Positions 46,401 to 57,636 of a stretch of DNA of 64,000 nt are shown here, piece after piece (within the stretch, counting starts at the first letter, position 1; each line of letters starts with the position of its first letter). The notes under the pieces were generated by a model. It saw nothing but the letters and a program-made list of their open reading frames with translations. It did no database searches and was not told the DNA's origin. This DNA comes from Adiantum capillus-veneris (taxonomy: Eukaryota > Streptophyta > Polypodiopsida > Polypodiales > Pteridaceae). The translations under genes were made by a program, and so were the position numbers. The stretch spans positions 48,611,928-48,675,927 of the forward strand of contig CM043959.1 in the NCBI GenBank assembly GCA_014529385.2, written 5' to 3'.

Positions 46401-46664
46401 TTTGTCCCAGATTTTGACTATTCTTGGTTTTAAGCCTTCTCCAATGTTTATAATTGAGTTTCAAGTGTTTTTGTCAGGTTTGAATGTAAAAACAAGATCT
46501 GAATCCAAAATTTCCTATTCTTTGCGTTTCTTGGACTCCGACTTGTCTTTTTGGGTTTCTTTGAGTGTTAATGCTCTTGTTTTAAGTTGAAATTAGGGTA
46601 TAACCCCCCTTTTGAACACTCTGGTAAAGTCAAAATTTCTGTTTTGGTCTCTGTTTGGTCATTT

Positions 46665-46688
46665 AGACATCATACGCGTATGATGTCT
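46665..46688. repeat. leader palindrome 4 (perfect)
   Basis: The same perfect 24-bp dyad, with a different right flank (AAAGTTGC). Confidence 0.95.
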
Positions 46689-47207
46689 AAAGTTGCAGAT
46701 TTCCAGTTTTTTTGGCACAGAATCCTTCCTAAAGCTTTCTCAAGTGCTCAACAACTCCCAGATACACAGAAAATTTCTCTGACTTTTGTTTATTGCAAGT
46801 TTCACTACTAACTCGACAGTTTAGTGATCTAACATGCAATCAACCATATCAAGCAAATACTCCAATGATTACTAGCTCTAGATCAGGATCAAATGAAGTC
46901 CTACCTAAGCTATTCCTAATCATAAAATGGGTTTGGTAATTGTGATTTTAAAGAGATCCACTGCCACTCACAGACTAGCAAATTCTTCTTCTATCAACAA
47001 CTACTCAACACCAACAAAACAACAAACAAATCTAAGCTAAACTAAAAAGACTGTCAACACGGAAGACCCAGGAATACCCCACTTCCTAGTATCTCTCGAG
47101 ATCTTCAGAGTCCACCACTCCTAGATCTTTTCTAACTAAAGTATACAAAGTAGTTTATACAACTCACCTCGTAGGATTAGTCTAAGGTCACCTACTTAGG
47201 GCTCTCG

Positions 47208-47227
47208 TCCCCGACAGCGGCGCGAAA
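47208..47227 (-). other. primer binding site of element D (tRNA-Asp-like)
   Basis: Directly after the minus-strand LTR end (CCTTAACA) comes TTTCGCGCCGCTGTCGGGGA. It resembles the TGGCGCCGTTGCCGGGGA site that plant gypsy elements use with tRNA-Asp, with about three mismatches, two of them C/T. Confidence 0.6.
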
Positions 47228-47851
47228 TGTTAAGGCGGTTACGCCGCTAGCGGAAGCTAAATAGCGAGAACTCAACCAACAACAGAATTTGTGAGACGAG
47301 GACGGAGCTTGACCCGCAGGCGCATGGAAACAACTAGGTGGGTGTCAAATCACCTACTCGACCTTCTAATGACAATCACTACTAAGGAAATCAAACTAAG
47401 TTCTAAAATGTAATCTAATCCGTAAAACTACGAAGTGACTGAAATACGAACTACAAGATCTACGAAATCATTGAATCGATCTCAAACTCAAGGGGAAGTC
47501 TATACACTAGGTAAGAACAACACCCTAAAGACTTGAACTGCAAACTCAACCTATAACCACTCCGTGCGGTAAACGCGTATGAAGACAGGACGAAATATAC
47601 AGGTGATCGAAACTTGACCCGGATAGTACTAATGTGTAGCTCTACTCGTTCTGGTTCTATAGATATGCTGCACGCTCAATTCCGACACACGAGTTGGAAG
47701 AAAACTCACACCGAAGCTCGTAGGAACTTACCACACATAGAAGCCGATAGCGCGCACTCTTGGTATCTGTGCGTAGCTCTCACCGTTGCTAACACAATGG
47801 CGGTGTCGCTTCTCCAATGGCGGCTCCGTAGCTCGTGTAGCAAGTAGATAA

Positions 47852-47900
<49 letters not shown>

Positions 47901-48184
47901 ACAGAGTCACGGCGCTCAAAAACTCACTTTGATTAATAATCTCCCCCTTAGGTTACAAAAACTTTGGCTTATATACCTCAGCCTTGGAGGTGAGAACATC
48001 TCTAACTAATTACATCAGCAAGTGAAATTACTTCGGGATTACAAGCTGGAAACTCAATTGAGTCCCGTTACTTAATGAATGGCTTAAATCAAAATTAATG
48101 TCGAAAAGACATTTATTACAATCAATGGTTACAAAATGATGAGTGTGAGCAAAAATGTGGGTGTGATCCTCTGCTGGCTCAACA
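47228..48184 (-). repeat. element D 5' LTR, 957 bp
   Basis: On the minus strand it runs TGTTGAGCC..CCTTAACA and is followed by the PBS and leader. It matches the solo LTR at 25414-26362. CTTAT (48185-48189) follows on the plus strand as the target duplication. A (TC)n run at 47855-47896 lies downstream of the minus-strand TATA box. Confidence 0.92.
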
Positions 48185-48369
48185 CTTATGTTCAAGTCTT
48201 GTCCTATCTTTGTCTTGTACTCATGTCATGTAATCCAAGTCTTGTATCTAGCTCTCTTAATAAAGTATTAAGTCTTATAATCAATATTAAGCTTATCATC
48301 AAGTCCAAGTTCTTGTACATTGTGAGCGCCTCCTCTTGCTCTCTTCTAGCTCTATATGAGCTCATAACA
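48185..48369 (+). repeat. chromovirus E copy 2: LTR, right part
   Basis: It starts with CTTAT and ends CTCATAACA, as in copy 1. The left part of this LTR should lie beyond element D but is not found in the window. Confidence 0.8.
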
Positions 48370-49286
48370 GTTTGGCAAGACTACCATTTCTTAATCTTTT
48401 CAAGCCATCATGGAGCCGACAATGGAAGGTGTCATCAACGCATTGCAAAGCATCCAAGCTCAGTTACAAGAACTTTGCGAGAGTAACGCTCAACTTCAAG
48501 CAGGGCAACCCCTAATCTTGCGACCGGCATTGCAAAATCTTCAACGTCAAATTGAAGAGCTTCAAGAGACAAGCACACATGAAGCACAAGCTGCAAGATC
48601 TAGCTATTCTCAACAACATAAGAAGGAGCCGAAGGTCAGCATGCCTGAAAAATTTGATGGGACTAGATAAAAGTTTAGAGGTTTTCTCCAACAAGTGTGC
48701 CTCTTCATTTGAATGCAACGAGAGTGTTATCCAGATGATGCCTCTCAAGTAGCCCTTATTGGGACCCTCCTCTCAGGTACGGCTCTCTCTTGGTTTGCTC
48801 CCTTATTTGAAAAAGAATCTCCTCTTCTTCATGACTTTGAAGATTTTGTGCGGGAGTTCTCTGCAACCTTTTTGGATACTGATAGAGCAAGGGTTGCTGA
48901 AACCAAACTTAGAAATCTCCACCAAGGATCAAGACCTGCATCCGTCTATGCATCCGAAATTCAACAGCTCACTTGTGATCTTACTTGGCATGAGGAATAT
49001 TTCATTAGCCAATTTCGGTGGGGATTAAAGGATGACGTAAAAGATCTTTTATTGACTATGCCAAAGGTTCACACTAAGCGCGTTCATCTCTCAAGCAATA
49101 GAATGTGATAATAGACTATTTGAGAGGAGACAAGAGAGGCGTCTTGGGGCACCATTGCGACCCCAAACAGAAGTGACACATAATGGCTACACACCTCAAC
49201 AGGGCCATGAATCAAGCATTGAGTCCATGCAAATCAATTAAGCACGGTTTCAACCTCTCTCAGCCCAGGAGAAGCAAAGGTGACGC
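48370..49286 (+). pseudogene. gag: chromovirus E copy 2: Gag up to the F insertion
   Basis: The ATG at 48410 opens the same Gag as copy 1, with shared stops TAA (about 48668) and TGA (about 48699). Here it continues past 49150 through LRPQTEVTHNGYTPQQGHE to SAQEKQR at 49280. It is then interrupted by TGATAGCC, the start of element F. The next Gag codons (INGLCMYC) appear at 54053 in the same register. Confidence 0.88.
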
Positions 49287-50093
49287 TGATAGCCGTTTTT
49301 CGGCTCTCCGTAATTGCACTAGTGAGTTACCCCACCCTACCAAAATCTCCTAAACACTGTGGCTATTCTTATCTTTTCATTGTACATAGGCGTGTGTGAG
49401 TTAGGGGGCTTTTCCCATATCTTCTTAAAACCCTCAGCTAGCTAGTCATTGGGTTAGTTGAGCCAAAAAGAAAATAAAAAATAAAATAAAATATTATGAC
49501 CAATTTGTGTGTATATATTTCATTGTACATAGGGCCTAAATATAAGGAATTTTCATAATTATTTTGGTATTTATTTAAATATTTCCACGTAGGTGTGCGT
49601 TATTTTCCTATATATGCTATGTACATTTACTCACAATTACCATAATCTTCCTTACTTAAGTATTCTATAAAAAATCATTTCATGCAAGCCTCTCTTATTT
49701 TTGGCTGAGAATCCACTCTAAGGAAAAACTTCAAAAATACCTTTCACCATCAGTCATTGCCTTTCACTAAATTTCTATTTCCTAGAGGTCATGATCTCAT
49801 GCAAGAAGGGGCTCAACTTTGGAGCCATATGCAAATTCAACAAAAGGGGGGCCACTGAAGACTTTGTTGTGAAGAAAAACATGTATTTTTGTGGGATTTT
49901 TTATATCCATCTCCACTCCGAATTTGAAGCGGTGGTCAAAACAGAAAATGTGGACCAAGAGCTGAATAATCACCTCACAAATTTTGGTGATTTTTGGAAC
50001 AACCACCCGTGAGCTAGGATTTTTTGAGTGGACCCCAGTCTGCTCACTTTTCTCACAAGCAGCCCATAGTCTTCTCTCACCTCTTTCCACATT

Positions 50094-50097
<4 letters not shown>

Positions 50098-50127
<30 letters not shown>
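50098..50127. repeat. (CA)n microsatellite in F LTR
   Basis: About 15 units. The equivalent site in the 3' LTR is 52423-52446, and the duplicated copy at 50834-50911 has about 39 units. Confidence 0.95.
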
Positions 50128-50128
<1 letters not shown>

Positions 50129-50654
50129 ATTCCTCTCAATCACTCACTCAAACCTGCACCTTTCATAGTTTCTCTCACCTTCTTCACCATTAACCTCCCC
50201 TCTTACTTGCATAGCTCTCATATGAGCTCTACATGTACATACACCATCTCTATGCTTCTCTCTATTACTTCCAAAGTATAATTCCATCTTACCCCTTCTC
50301 TATATACATAAAATTCAGCATGTAAACCATGATTAACCTCTACAAATCAAGATATCTCATCAACGGAATTGCCATTTTCATCGCGGTAATCAACCTCTAA
50401 AGAAGAGAAGATGAAGAAGAGGATTAATAGTCATTTTGGGAACCTACACAAGTAAGTCCTTCTTCAAGCTTCACCATCACAAGGATTAACTCACTTCATT
50501 CAACCATCTTACTTCAACCATCCACCTCATTCTACCCATTGTAAATACATCATTAACTTTCTAGTGATTACTAACACTAACCACTAACATACTAACACAA
50601 AATAGTCATTGACCTAACCATAAAAGGCACCTCACCTCAAGATATGTGCATAGT

Positions 50655-50656
<2 letters not shown>

Positions 50657-50690
<34 letters not shown>
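50657..50690. repeat. (CT)n microsatellite in F LTR
   Basis: About 17 units; the counterpart in the 3' LTR is 52979-53020. Confidence 0.95.
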
Positions 50691-50693
<3 letters not shown>

Positions 50694-50831
50694 CTTCATT
50701 AAAACTCTACTTTCACCTTATCTACCATCAATAATGCTCTCTTCTTGACTTCTTAAGATAGACAAGACTTCTTGAGTCTGCTCACTTTTCTCACAAGCAG
50801 CCCATAGTCTTCTCTCACCTCTTTCCACATT

Positions 50832-50833
<2 letters not shown>

Positions 50834-50911
<78 letters not shown>
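50834..50911. repeat. long (AC)n microsatellite
   Basis: About 39 AC units within the duplicated LTR segment, the longest simple repeat in the window. Confidence 0.97.
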
Positions 50912-50912
<1 letters not shown>

Positions 50913-51081
50913 ATTCCTCTCAATCACTCACTCAAACCTGCACCTTTCATAGTTTCTCTCACCTTCTTCACCATTAACCTCCCCTCTTACTTGCATAGCT
51001 CTCATATGAGCTCTACATGTACATACACCATCTACATGCTCTACATGTACATACTTGCATAGCTCTCATATGAGCTCTACA

Positions 51082-51580
51082 GGTATGGATGGATTGACTT
51101 CTTACGTTAGTGGAGCTTGAGTGGAAAAGAGAAGCAGCTTACGAGTGCTACAAGAGGAAAGCCACACAAGCGAAAGAAAAGCTCGACAAGAAACTAAAGG
51201 ACAAATGCATCAAGGAAGGAGAGCTTGTGCTAAGGTATGACAATCGACTTGACAATCGTTTTGATGCCAAGTTTGAAACTAGATGGCAAGGGCCATACAT
51301 AGTCAAGAAGGCTTTCAATTCAAGTTACTATTAGCTTATGGACTTGAATGGTAAAGAGCACTCCAGGAAGGTAAACGGGTATCGCTTGAAAGCCTATTTG
51401 AGTCGCCTTCTACCAAAGGATCTACCAAAGATCTGTCAACAGGGCGCTATCTCATGTAAGTATTGTTCCATGAAGCATGAGTGTAACTCCAGCCAAAATG
51501 CTGAGGGGCCAAATAATGAAGATCTCGTCAAGGACTCTAAAGCACTCTCTTTGGAAAAGATGCTCTATGATGGTACATGA
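51082..51580 (+). pseudogene. pol: element F: integrase C-terminal domain
   Basis: LEWKREAAYECYKRKATQAKEKLDKKL is cited here only by its ends; it is followed by LRYDNRLDNRFDAKFETRW and GPYIVKKAF, then after one stop (about 51332) DLNGKEHSRKVNGYRLK and a tail of about 60 residues. It is nearly identical to the element B integrase end. RT, protease and Gag are absent. Confidence 0.88.
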
Positions 51581-51595
51581 ATATACCATCATCCT

Positions 51596-51605
51596 GGGGG
51601 AGGGC
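51596..51605 (+). other. element F polypurine tract
   Basis: GGGGGAGGGC lies just before the TGATAGCC start of the 3' LTR. Confidence 0.75.
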
Positions 51606-51608
51606 TAA

Positions 51609-52977
51609 TGATAGCCGTTTTTTGGCTCTCCGTAATTGCCATAGTGACTTACCCCACCCTACCAAAATCTCCTAAACACTGTGGCTATTCTTATCTTTTG
51701 ATTGTACATAGGCGTGTGTGAGTTAGGGGGATTTTCCCATATCTTCTTAAAACCCTCAGCTAGCTAGTCACTGCGCTAGTTCAGCCAAAAATAATAAAAT
51801 AAATAAATAAATTTAAATATATTATGGCCCATTTGTGTGTATATATTTCATTGTACATAGGGCCTAAATATAGGAAATTTTCATAATTATTTTGGTATTT
51901 ATTTAAATATTTCTACCTAGGTGTGCGTTATTTTCCTATATATGCTATGTACATTTACTCACCATTACCATAATTTTTCTTACGTATCTATTCTATAAAA
52001 AATCATTTCATGCAAGCTTCTCTTATTTTTGGGCGAGAATCCACTCCAAGGAAAAACCTCAAAAATACCTTTCACCATCAGCCATTGCCTTTTACTAAAT
52101 TTCTATTTCCTAGAGGTCATGCTCTCATGCAAGGAGGGGCTCACCTTTGGAGCCATATGCAAATTCAACAAAAGAGGGGCCACTGAAGACTTTGTTGTGA
52201 AGAAAAACATGTATTTTTGTGGGATTTTTGATATCCATCTCCACTCCGAATTTGAAGTGGTGGTCAAAAGAGAAAATGTTGACCAAGAGCTGAATAATCA
52301 CCTCACAAATTTTGGTGATTTTTGGAACAACCACCCGTGAGAGGATTTTTTGAGTGGACCCCAGTCTGCCCACTTTTCTCACAAGTAGCCCATACTCTTC
52401 TCTCACCTCTTTCCACACTTCTACACACACACACACACACACACACGCACTCATTCCTCTCAATCCCTCACTCAAACCTGCACCTTTCATGGTTTCTCTC
52501 ACCTTCTTCACCATTAACCTCCCCTCTTACTTGCATAGCTCTCATATGAGCTCTACATGTACATACACCATCTCTATGCTTCTCTCTATTACCTCCAAAG
52601 TATAATTCCATCTTACCCCTTCTCTATATACATAAAATTCAGCATGTAAACCATGATTAACCTCTACAAATCAAGATATCTCATCAACGGAATTGCCATT
52701 TTCATCGCGGTAATCAACCTCTAAAGAAGAGAAGATGAAGAAGAGGATTAATAGTCATTTTGGGAACCTACACAAGTAAGTCCTTCTTAAGCTTCACCAT
52801 CACAAGGATTAACTCACTTCATTCAACCATCTTACGTCAACCATCCACCTCATTCTACCCATTGTAAATACATCATTAACTTTCTAGTGATTACTAACAC
52901 TAACCACTAACATACTAACACAAAATAGTCATTGACCTAACCATAAAAGGCACCTCACCTCAAGATATGTGCATAGT

Positions 52978-53022
<45 letters not shown>

Positions 53023-54048
53023 CTTCATTAAAACTCTACTTTCACCTTATCTACCATCAATAATGCTCTCTTTTGAGTCCACATCCATGACTCAAGCAGA
53101 CAAAGAAGGCCCGCAATGTTTTGATATTAAAAAAAAATCATAATCCTGATTTGTTAGCTTGTAGATTAGGATTTTCAATAATCTTAATGAGGGGTCTCCA
53201 ACCTATAAATAGGCCCCTCTCCTTCTTGTAAAAAACCTCCAATATCTCACATAACACCCCAACACTCTATGCGTGAGGAGATACCTTAGGCGTAGCAACC
53301 ACTTTGTGAGCTTCACTTTTGGTGTGAGAGAAGCTTTCAAGCTACTTATTGCAAGTGAGAGAGCGTGAGTTCCAAAAATCTCAAAACCACTATTGTATAT
53401 GCTCCTTCATCATCAATAAATTGAGGTTTGGTGCATCAAAGGCGTGATTCGACGTTCAAATATTTGTCCTTCCATTTGTGCAATACGGTTTGGTGAATTC
53501 AAGGTGACTTGTGTATTTTGAGTTTCTATCAGTTGATCTTGATTTTTGAAAGTGTTTTAGTGTGTTTTTTATTGCCAATTTTGTGTCCATTGTAAGAGGG
53601 TATTGTGGTGAGAGGTCTCCCACACCCTAAGACAGTGTGTGTGTTTTGGCAATGTTTAGCAATCACTAAGCATTGAGTGAGTTTTGAACAAGCTCTACGA
53701 TAGCATCATAAGAACCATCTCCATTTGCAAGTCACAAATAAGGTATTGCACAAGATCCATTCCTCTCTCTCTTTCCTTTGCTCTAGCTCTCTCTAGTCCA
53801 TTTTGTGTGTGTCTTGGTGTGAGGTTGCTTGTGTGTGTGTTTTGTGTTGTATCTTCTTGGTTGTGAAAAAATATCTTGCGTCCTAGTTCACATACCATAA
53901 CTAGGTGGTGCCTCTATCTTGTTTGGGTTTGGCTGTGGGTTTGTTGTTTTGTTGTGCTTGTGGTTGCCCCAGCCCCAATTGAGCAGCACGAGAGCCTTGA
54001 GGGGTGTTTAGAGGTCGCCTCGCTTGTTGCCCGCCCGGGACCGCCTCA
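51609..54048 (+). repeat. element F 3' LTR, about 2.44 kb
   Basis: The ends are TGATAGCC and CCGCCTCA. It contains CA (52423-52446) and CT (52979-53020) repeats, a TATA box and about 840 bp downstream of it. Frames inside it (for example Thr/His-rich ones over the CA run) are repeat artefacts, not genes. Long LTRs of this kind are usual in Tat-type elements. Confidence 0.8.
53204..53211 (+). promoter_or_regulatory. TATA box of the F LTR
   Basis: TATAAATA in the context CAACCTATAAATAGGCCC. The same block (ACCTATAAATAGG) is preserved in element B's LTR near 11330-11342 on the minus strand. Confidence 0.65.
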
Positions 54049-54052
54049 ACGC

Positions 54053-54477
54053 ATTAATGGTTTATGTATGTATTGCAGAGAGCAGGGGCACATGGTTCAA
54101 CAGTGTCTAAGGAAGAGAAGGATGAAGGTTCATAGTGCAATGGCCTCAACGTGTTTGGGAAACATGGACGTCCAACCCCAATAGAGACCGACCGGTTGGA
54201 CAAAAGTCAAGCAAGAAAAGGTCTCTTTCTTCCCGTTGATTCCACTTCAAGTTTTATGCTACCAGTCAAGATCCATATGCCGGGTAGGCACATGGATTGT
54301 GAAGCATTACTAGATTCAGGTGCAACGGCATGCTTCATGGACGCGGAATTTGCGAAAGAACAAGGCATACCACTTGTGGAGAAGTCTAATCCAGCAATTG
54401 TAGAAGTCATTGATGGTCGTCCCCTCGCTTCAGGGGATGCCAGGTATGAAACTCGCCCCATAGAAGTAACATTGTAG
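54053..54477 (+). pseudogene. pol: chromovirus E: Gag zinc knuckle and protease
   Basis: INGLCMYCREQGHMVQQC gives a perfect CX2CX4HX4C knuckle near 54065. After a basic linker the protease follows: CEALLDSGATACFMDAEFAKE (near 54300, cited only as the motif DSGATACF), then LPWLELHNPDIDWR in a shifted frame near 54530. A TAG at 54475 and the frame change break it. Confidence 0.88.
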
Positions 54478-56163
54478 GGGCATGTTTCAAGAATAGCGTT
54501 CAATATTATACAAAGCCCAAGCAGTTATTGGGCTACCGTGGCTTGAATTACATAATCCTGACATCGATTGGAGGGCTCAGAGAATTGAACCATGAAAAGT
54601 CCAAAAGAAGAAGGGAAGGCATAATAGGCCTATATATCTTGGAGCCAAGGTCTTCATGCGTGCAACCAAAAAGTATCCAACTTTCCGGATATTTGCAACA
54701 CCAACGAACACGTCGACAACAAAAATCATGGAGGCATTGCCACGTCAATATCAAGATAACAATGATGTTTTTAAGAAGAAGAATGCAAACCTGTTACCGG
54801 AGCATCGACCCTATGATTGTGCTATAGAGCTTCAGGAGGGAACCCAACCCCCTTTTGGCCCAATATACAAGCTATCTCAAGATGAATTTGGAAAAATATT
54901 GATGATAATTTTTCTAAGGGGTTTATATGGCATTCAAAGTCCCCACCAGGAGCTCCAATACTCTTTGTAAAATAGAAGGACGGAACTCTCCGGATGTGCG
55001 TGGATTATAGGGGCCTAAACAAAATCACCGTCAAGAATCGATATCCCCTTCCCTTGATCCTAGAGCTTGTTGAGCGCTTTCGCAAGGCAAGAATATTTAC
55101 AAAAATAGATCTTTGTGGTGCTTACAACCTAGTCAGAATCAAATAAGGTGACGAATGGAAAACAACCTTTCGGACAAGGTATGGCCACTTTGAATATACC
55201 GACATGCCATTTGGTCTCACAAATGCCCAAGTTGTTTTTCAACATTTAATGAACGATATCTTTCAGGAGTATTTGGATTATTTTGTGGTAATATATTTGG
55301 ATGATATCTTGATATTTTCCAAGGATCAAGAAGAGCATGAGCACCATGTACGATTAGTGCTTGAAAAGCTTCGTGCATAAGGGTTATATGCAAAGTTGGA
55401 GAAGTGCTCTTTTCATCAATCTAACGTGGAATTTCTTGGTTATGTAATTTCTCAAAAGGGAATCTCCATGGATCCAAAGAAGGTTCAAACCATCCTTGAT
55501 TGGGAGACACCCACCTCAGTAAGAGATGTTCAATGTTTCCTCGGATTTGCAAATTTATATTGTATCTTTATACATGGATACTCCAAGGTGGTTATAGCAC
55601 TCACAAGGTTAACAGAACATAATAAGTTTTTCTGGGACTCAAAAATTGCGAAAGCATTTCATACTCTCAAGCAAGAATTTCATACTCTCAAGCAAGCTTT
55701 CACGATCACACCCATTCTAATTCACGCAGATCCTACAAAGCCTTTCATCCTAGAAACAGACCCCTCTGATTTTGCCCTTGGCGCTATTCTATCCCAAGTA
55801 GGAGAGGATGGTCGAGTACATCCAGTGGCTTTTCATTCTCGCAAGTTCTCAGCTGCAGAAATCAATTATGAAATCCATGACAAAGAGCTCTTAGCAATCA
55901 TCGACTCCTTTGACACTTGGTGTCACCTACTTGAAGGAGATCCTCATAAGATCACTGTCTATACAGATCACAAGAATTTGGAATACTTCATGACATCCCG
56001 CGTCTTGAATCGTCGCCAAGCTAGGTGGAGTGGTACCCTATCAAGGTCTGATTTTCTTATCTCTTATAGACCTGGCCGTCAACAAGCTAAGCTAGATGCC
56101 TTATCAAGAAGATCCTACCTTGCACCTACAGAAGGCGATGCAGCATTTGATCAACAAGAGTGA
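54478..56163 (+). pseudogene. pol: chromovirus E: reverse transcriptase and RNase H
   Basis: RT shows LPEHRPYDCAIEL, then (frameshifted) [48 protein letters not shown] and [11 protein letters not shown] (DD codons 55300-55305). Stops lie near 54978 (TAG), 55146 (TAA) and 55378 (TAA). From 55396 the frame is open through FLGYVISQKGISMD, then RNase H: LETDPSDFALGAIL, YEIHDKELLAI, VYTDHKNLEYF and DALSRR. A 21-base tandem duplication at 55656-55697 adds seven residues (EFHTLKQ) before RNase H. The text is strikingly like fungal chromoviruses. Confidence 0.92.
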
Positions 56164-57630
56164 GTGATTTTGAAACCTGAACAGCTTAAGCTAAACGCCA
56201 CCATGAGCCAAGCTCCTGAAGATTCTACTTTTCTTTCTAAGGTGAAGATGCAAATTGCCAAAGACCCACTTGCTCAGAATATTAGACAACAACTACAAGG
56301 ACAAGAGGTTAATGAGGACTTTCAAGAAATTGATGGACTAATTTACTATAAGGGTCTTCTCTATATTTAGCCAGGACCAACACGCTTGGAGGTACTTCAA
56401 CAACGGCATGATCTTCCATTAGCAGGGCATTTTGGGGTTAATAAGACAATTGAGTTTCTCTCCCGTGACTTTTGGTGGCCTCAAATGTGGAAGCTTGTCA
56501 AGGAGTATGTAGGCACTTGTGACACTTGCAATAGATCAAAGGCCCCTCGTCATCGTCCTCATGGGTTACTCCATCCCTTGCCCATTCCAACCAAACCATG
56601 GTCATGCATCTCCATGGATTTCATTGTAGAGCTACCCTTGTCAAGGATTTGACTCCATTTTAGTAGTCGTGGATCGGTTTACAGAAATGGCACACTTCAT
56701 TCCAACCACTAAAACTATCACCAGCGAAGGTCCGGCCAAACTCTTTCTACAACATATCTAATCGTTATCACGGATTATCGGATGACATAGTTTTTGATCA
56801 AGGCCCACAATTCATCTCTAGCTTTTGGAAAAGCTTATTCAAGCTACTCGGAGTACAAATCAACCTCTCCTCAACCAATCACCCACAAAATGATGGACAA
56901 ACAGAGAGAGTAAATCAAGTTTTGGAACAGTATCTCCACTATATCAATTATCACCAGGATAATTGGGTCGAGCTCCTACCGCTAGCAGAATTCTCCTATA
57001 ATAAGAGTTTTCATGTCTCCACCCATCACACTCCATTCTTTGCTAATTATGGTCAGCATCCCAAACAGGATATCCATAGACACTATCAAGTCAAGAATCC
57101 AACTGCTATTCATCTTACACAACAATTATCTACAATTCACAAAGAATTTACAATTCATATCAAAGAAGCTCAATCTAAGTATAAGGAAAGTGCAGATCTC
57201 CATCGCATGCAACATCCAAAATACAAAGAAGGGGATAAAGTGTGGCTCCTCCGACGTGATCTACGTTCATCTCGTCCCTGTCAGAAGCTTGATTATCGAA
57301 GGCTTGGCCCGTTTAAAATTATCCGTCAAGTCAATCCAGTCACCTATCGACTTTGATTGCCCTAATCCATGAAATTCCATCTTGTCTTTCATTTCTCAGT
57401 CCTAGAACCTTGTCACACATTTAAGATCCTACGAAGATCCCTACAACCACCTCCTCCGGTTGAGATTCAAGGACATGACAAATATGAGGTCGAGAAAGTC
57501 CTAGATTCTTGAGTTTCGCGGGGCAGGTTACAATAATTGGTGCATTGGAAAGGCTATGATGTTAGTGAACGAACATGGGAACCAACACACAATCTACAAC
57601 ATGCATCCCTCAAAGTCCAAGAGTTCCATC
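56164..57630 (+). pseudogene. pol: chromovirus E: integrase with chromodomain
   Basis: Same frame after a TGA at 56161. A linker leads to the HHCC domain (HDLPLAGHFGVNKT ... CDTCNRSKA), then MDFIVELPL with the first catalytic Asp (56617). A frameshift at about 56645 and several stops follow. The second Asp (FDQGPQF) and Glu (GQTERVNQ, about 56900) are recognisable. From 56922 an open part carries LLPLAEFSYN, GDKVWLLRRDL and the GPF motif (YRRLGPFKII). A broken chromodomain ends the protein near 57470-57620: HWKGYDVSERTWEP is the core, with its WKGY and WEP aromatics. Confidence 0.9.
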
Positions 57631-57636
57631 ATAGCA

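Larger units (their letters stand above)
45806..47203 (-). other. element D untranslated leader with palindromes
   Basis: About 1.4 kb between PBS and Gag has no long ORF. It contains four copies of a 24-bp palindrome embedded in degenerate units that share TCAGATTTTGACTATTTTGG-like text (plus strand). In LTR retrotransposons this region usually holds packaging and dimerisation signals. Confidence 0.6.
49287..51081 (+). repeat. element F 5' LTR, rearranged and truncated
   Basis: It starts TGATAGCCG and is collinear with the 3' LTR to about 50735. It then jumps back, through a linker with GACTTCTTAAG, to the text at 50037 (TCTGCTCACTTTTCTCAC). So about 310 bp, with a much longer CA repeat (50834-50911), occurs twice. 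It then joins integrase sequence at about 51081. The R/U5 part seen at 53250-54048 is missing. Confidence 0.8.
49287..54048 (+). mobile_element. element F: deletion derivative of a Tat-like gypsy, nested in E Gag
   Basis: This 4.76-kb insertion has an LTR-like left end (49287-51081), only about 0.5 kb of internal sequence (integrase C-terminus) and a complete 2.44-kb right LTR. Flanks are GACGC at 49282-49286 and ACGC at 54049-54052, a 4-5 bp target duplication. Removing it rejoins the E Gag frame just before the zinc knuckle. It is the same family as element B. Confidence 0.85.

Noticed and set aside
47728..47919. Arg-Glu repeat ORF on the minus strand
   Set aside because: It is a translation of the (TC)n run in the D 5' LTR.
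50718..50927. Minus-strand ORF of alternating Cys-Val, and similar His-Thr-rich frames over CA repeats (49984-50281, 52322-52605, 49797-50126)
   Set aside because: They are translations of the CA microsatellites within the element F LTRs and have no coding support.
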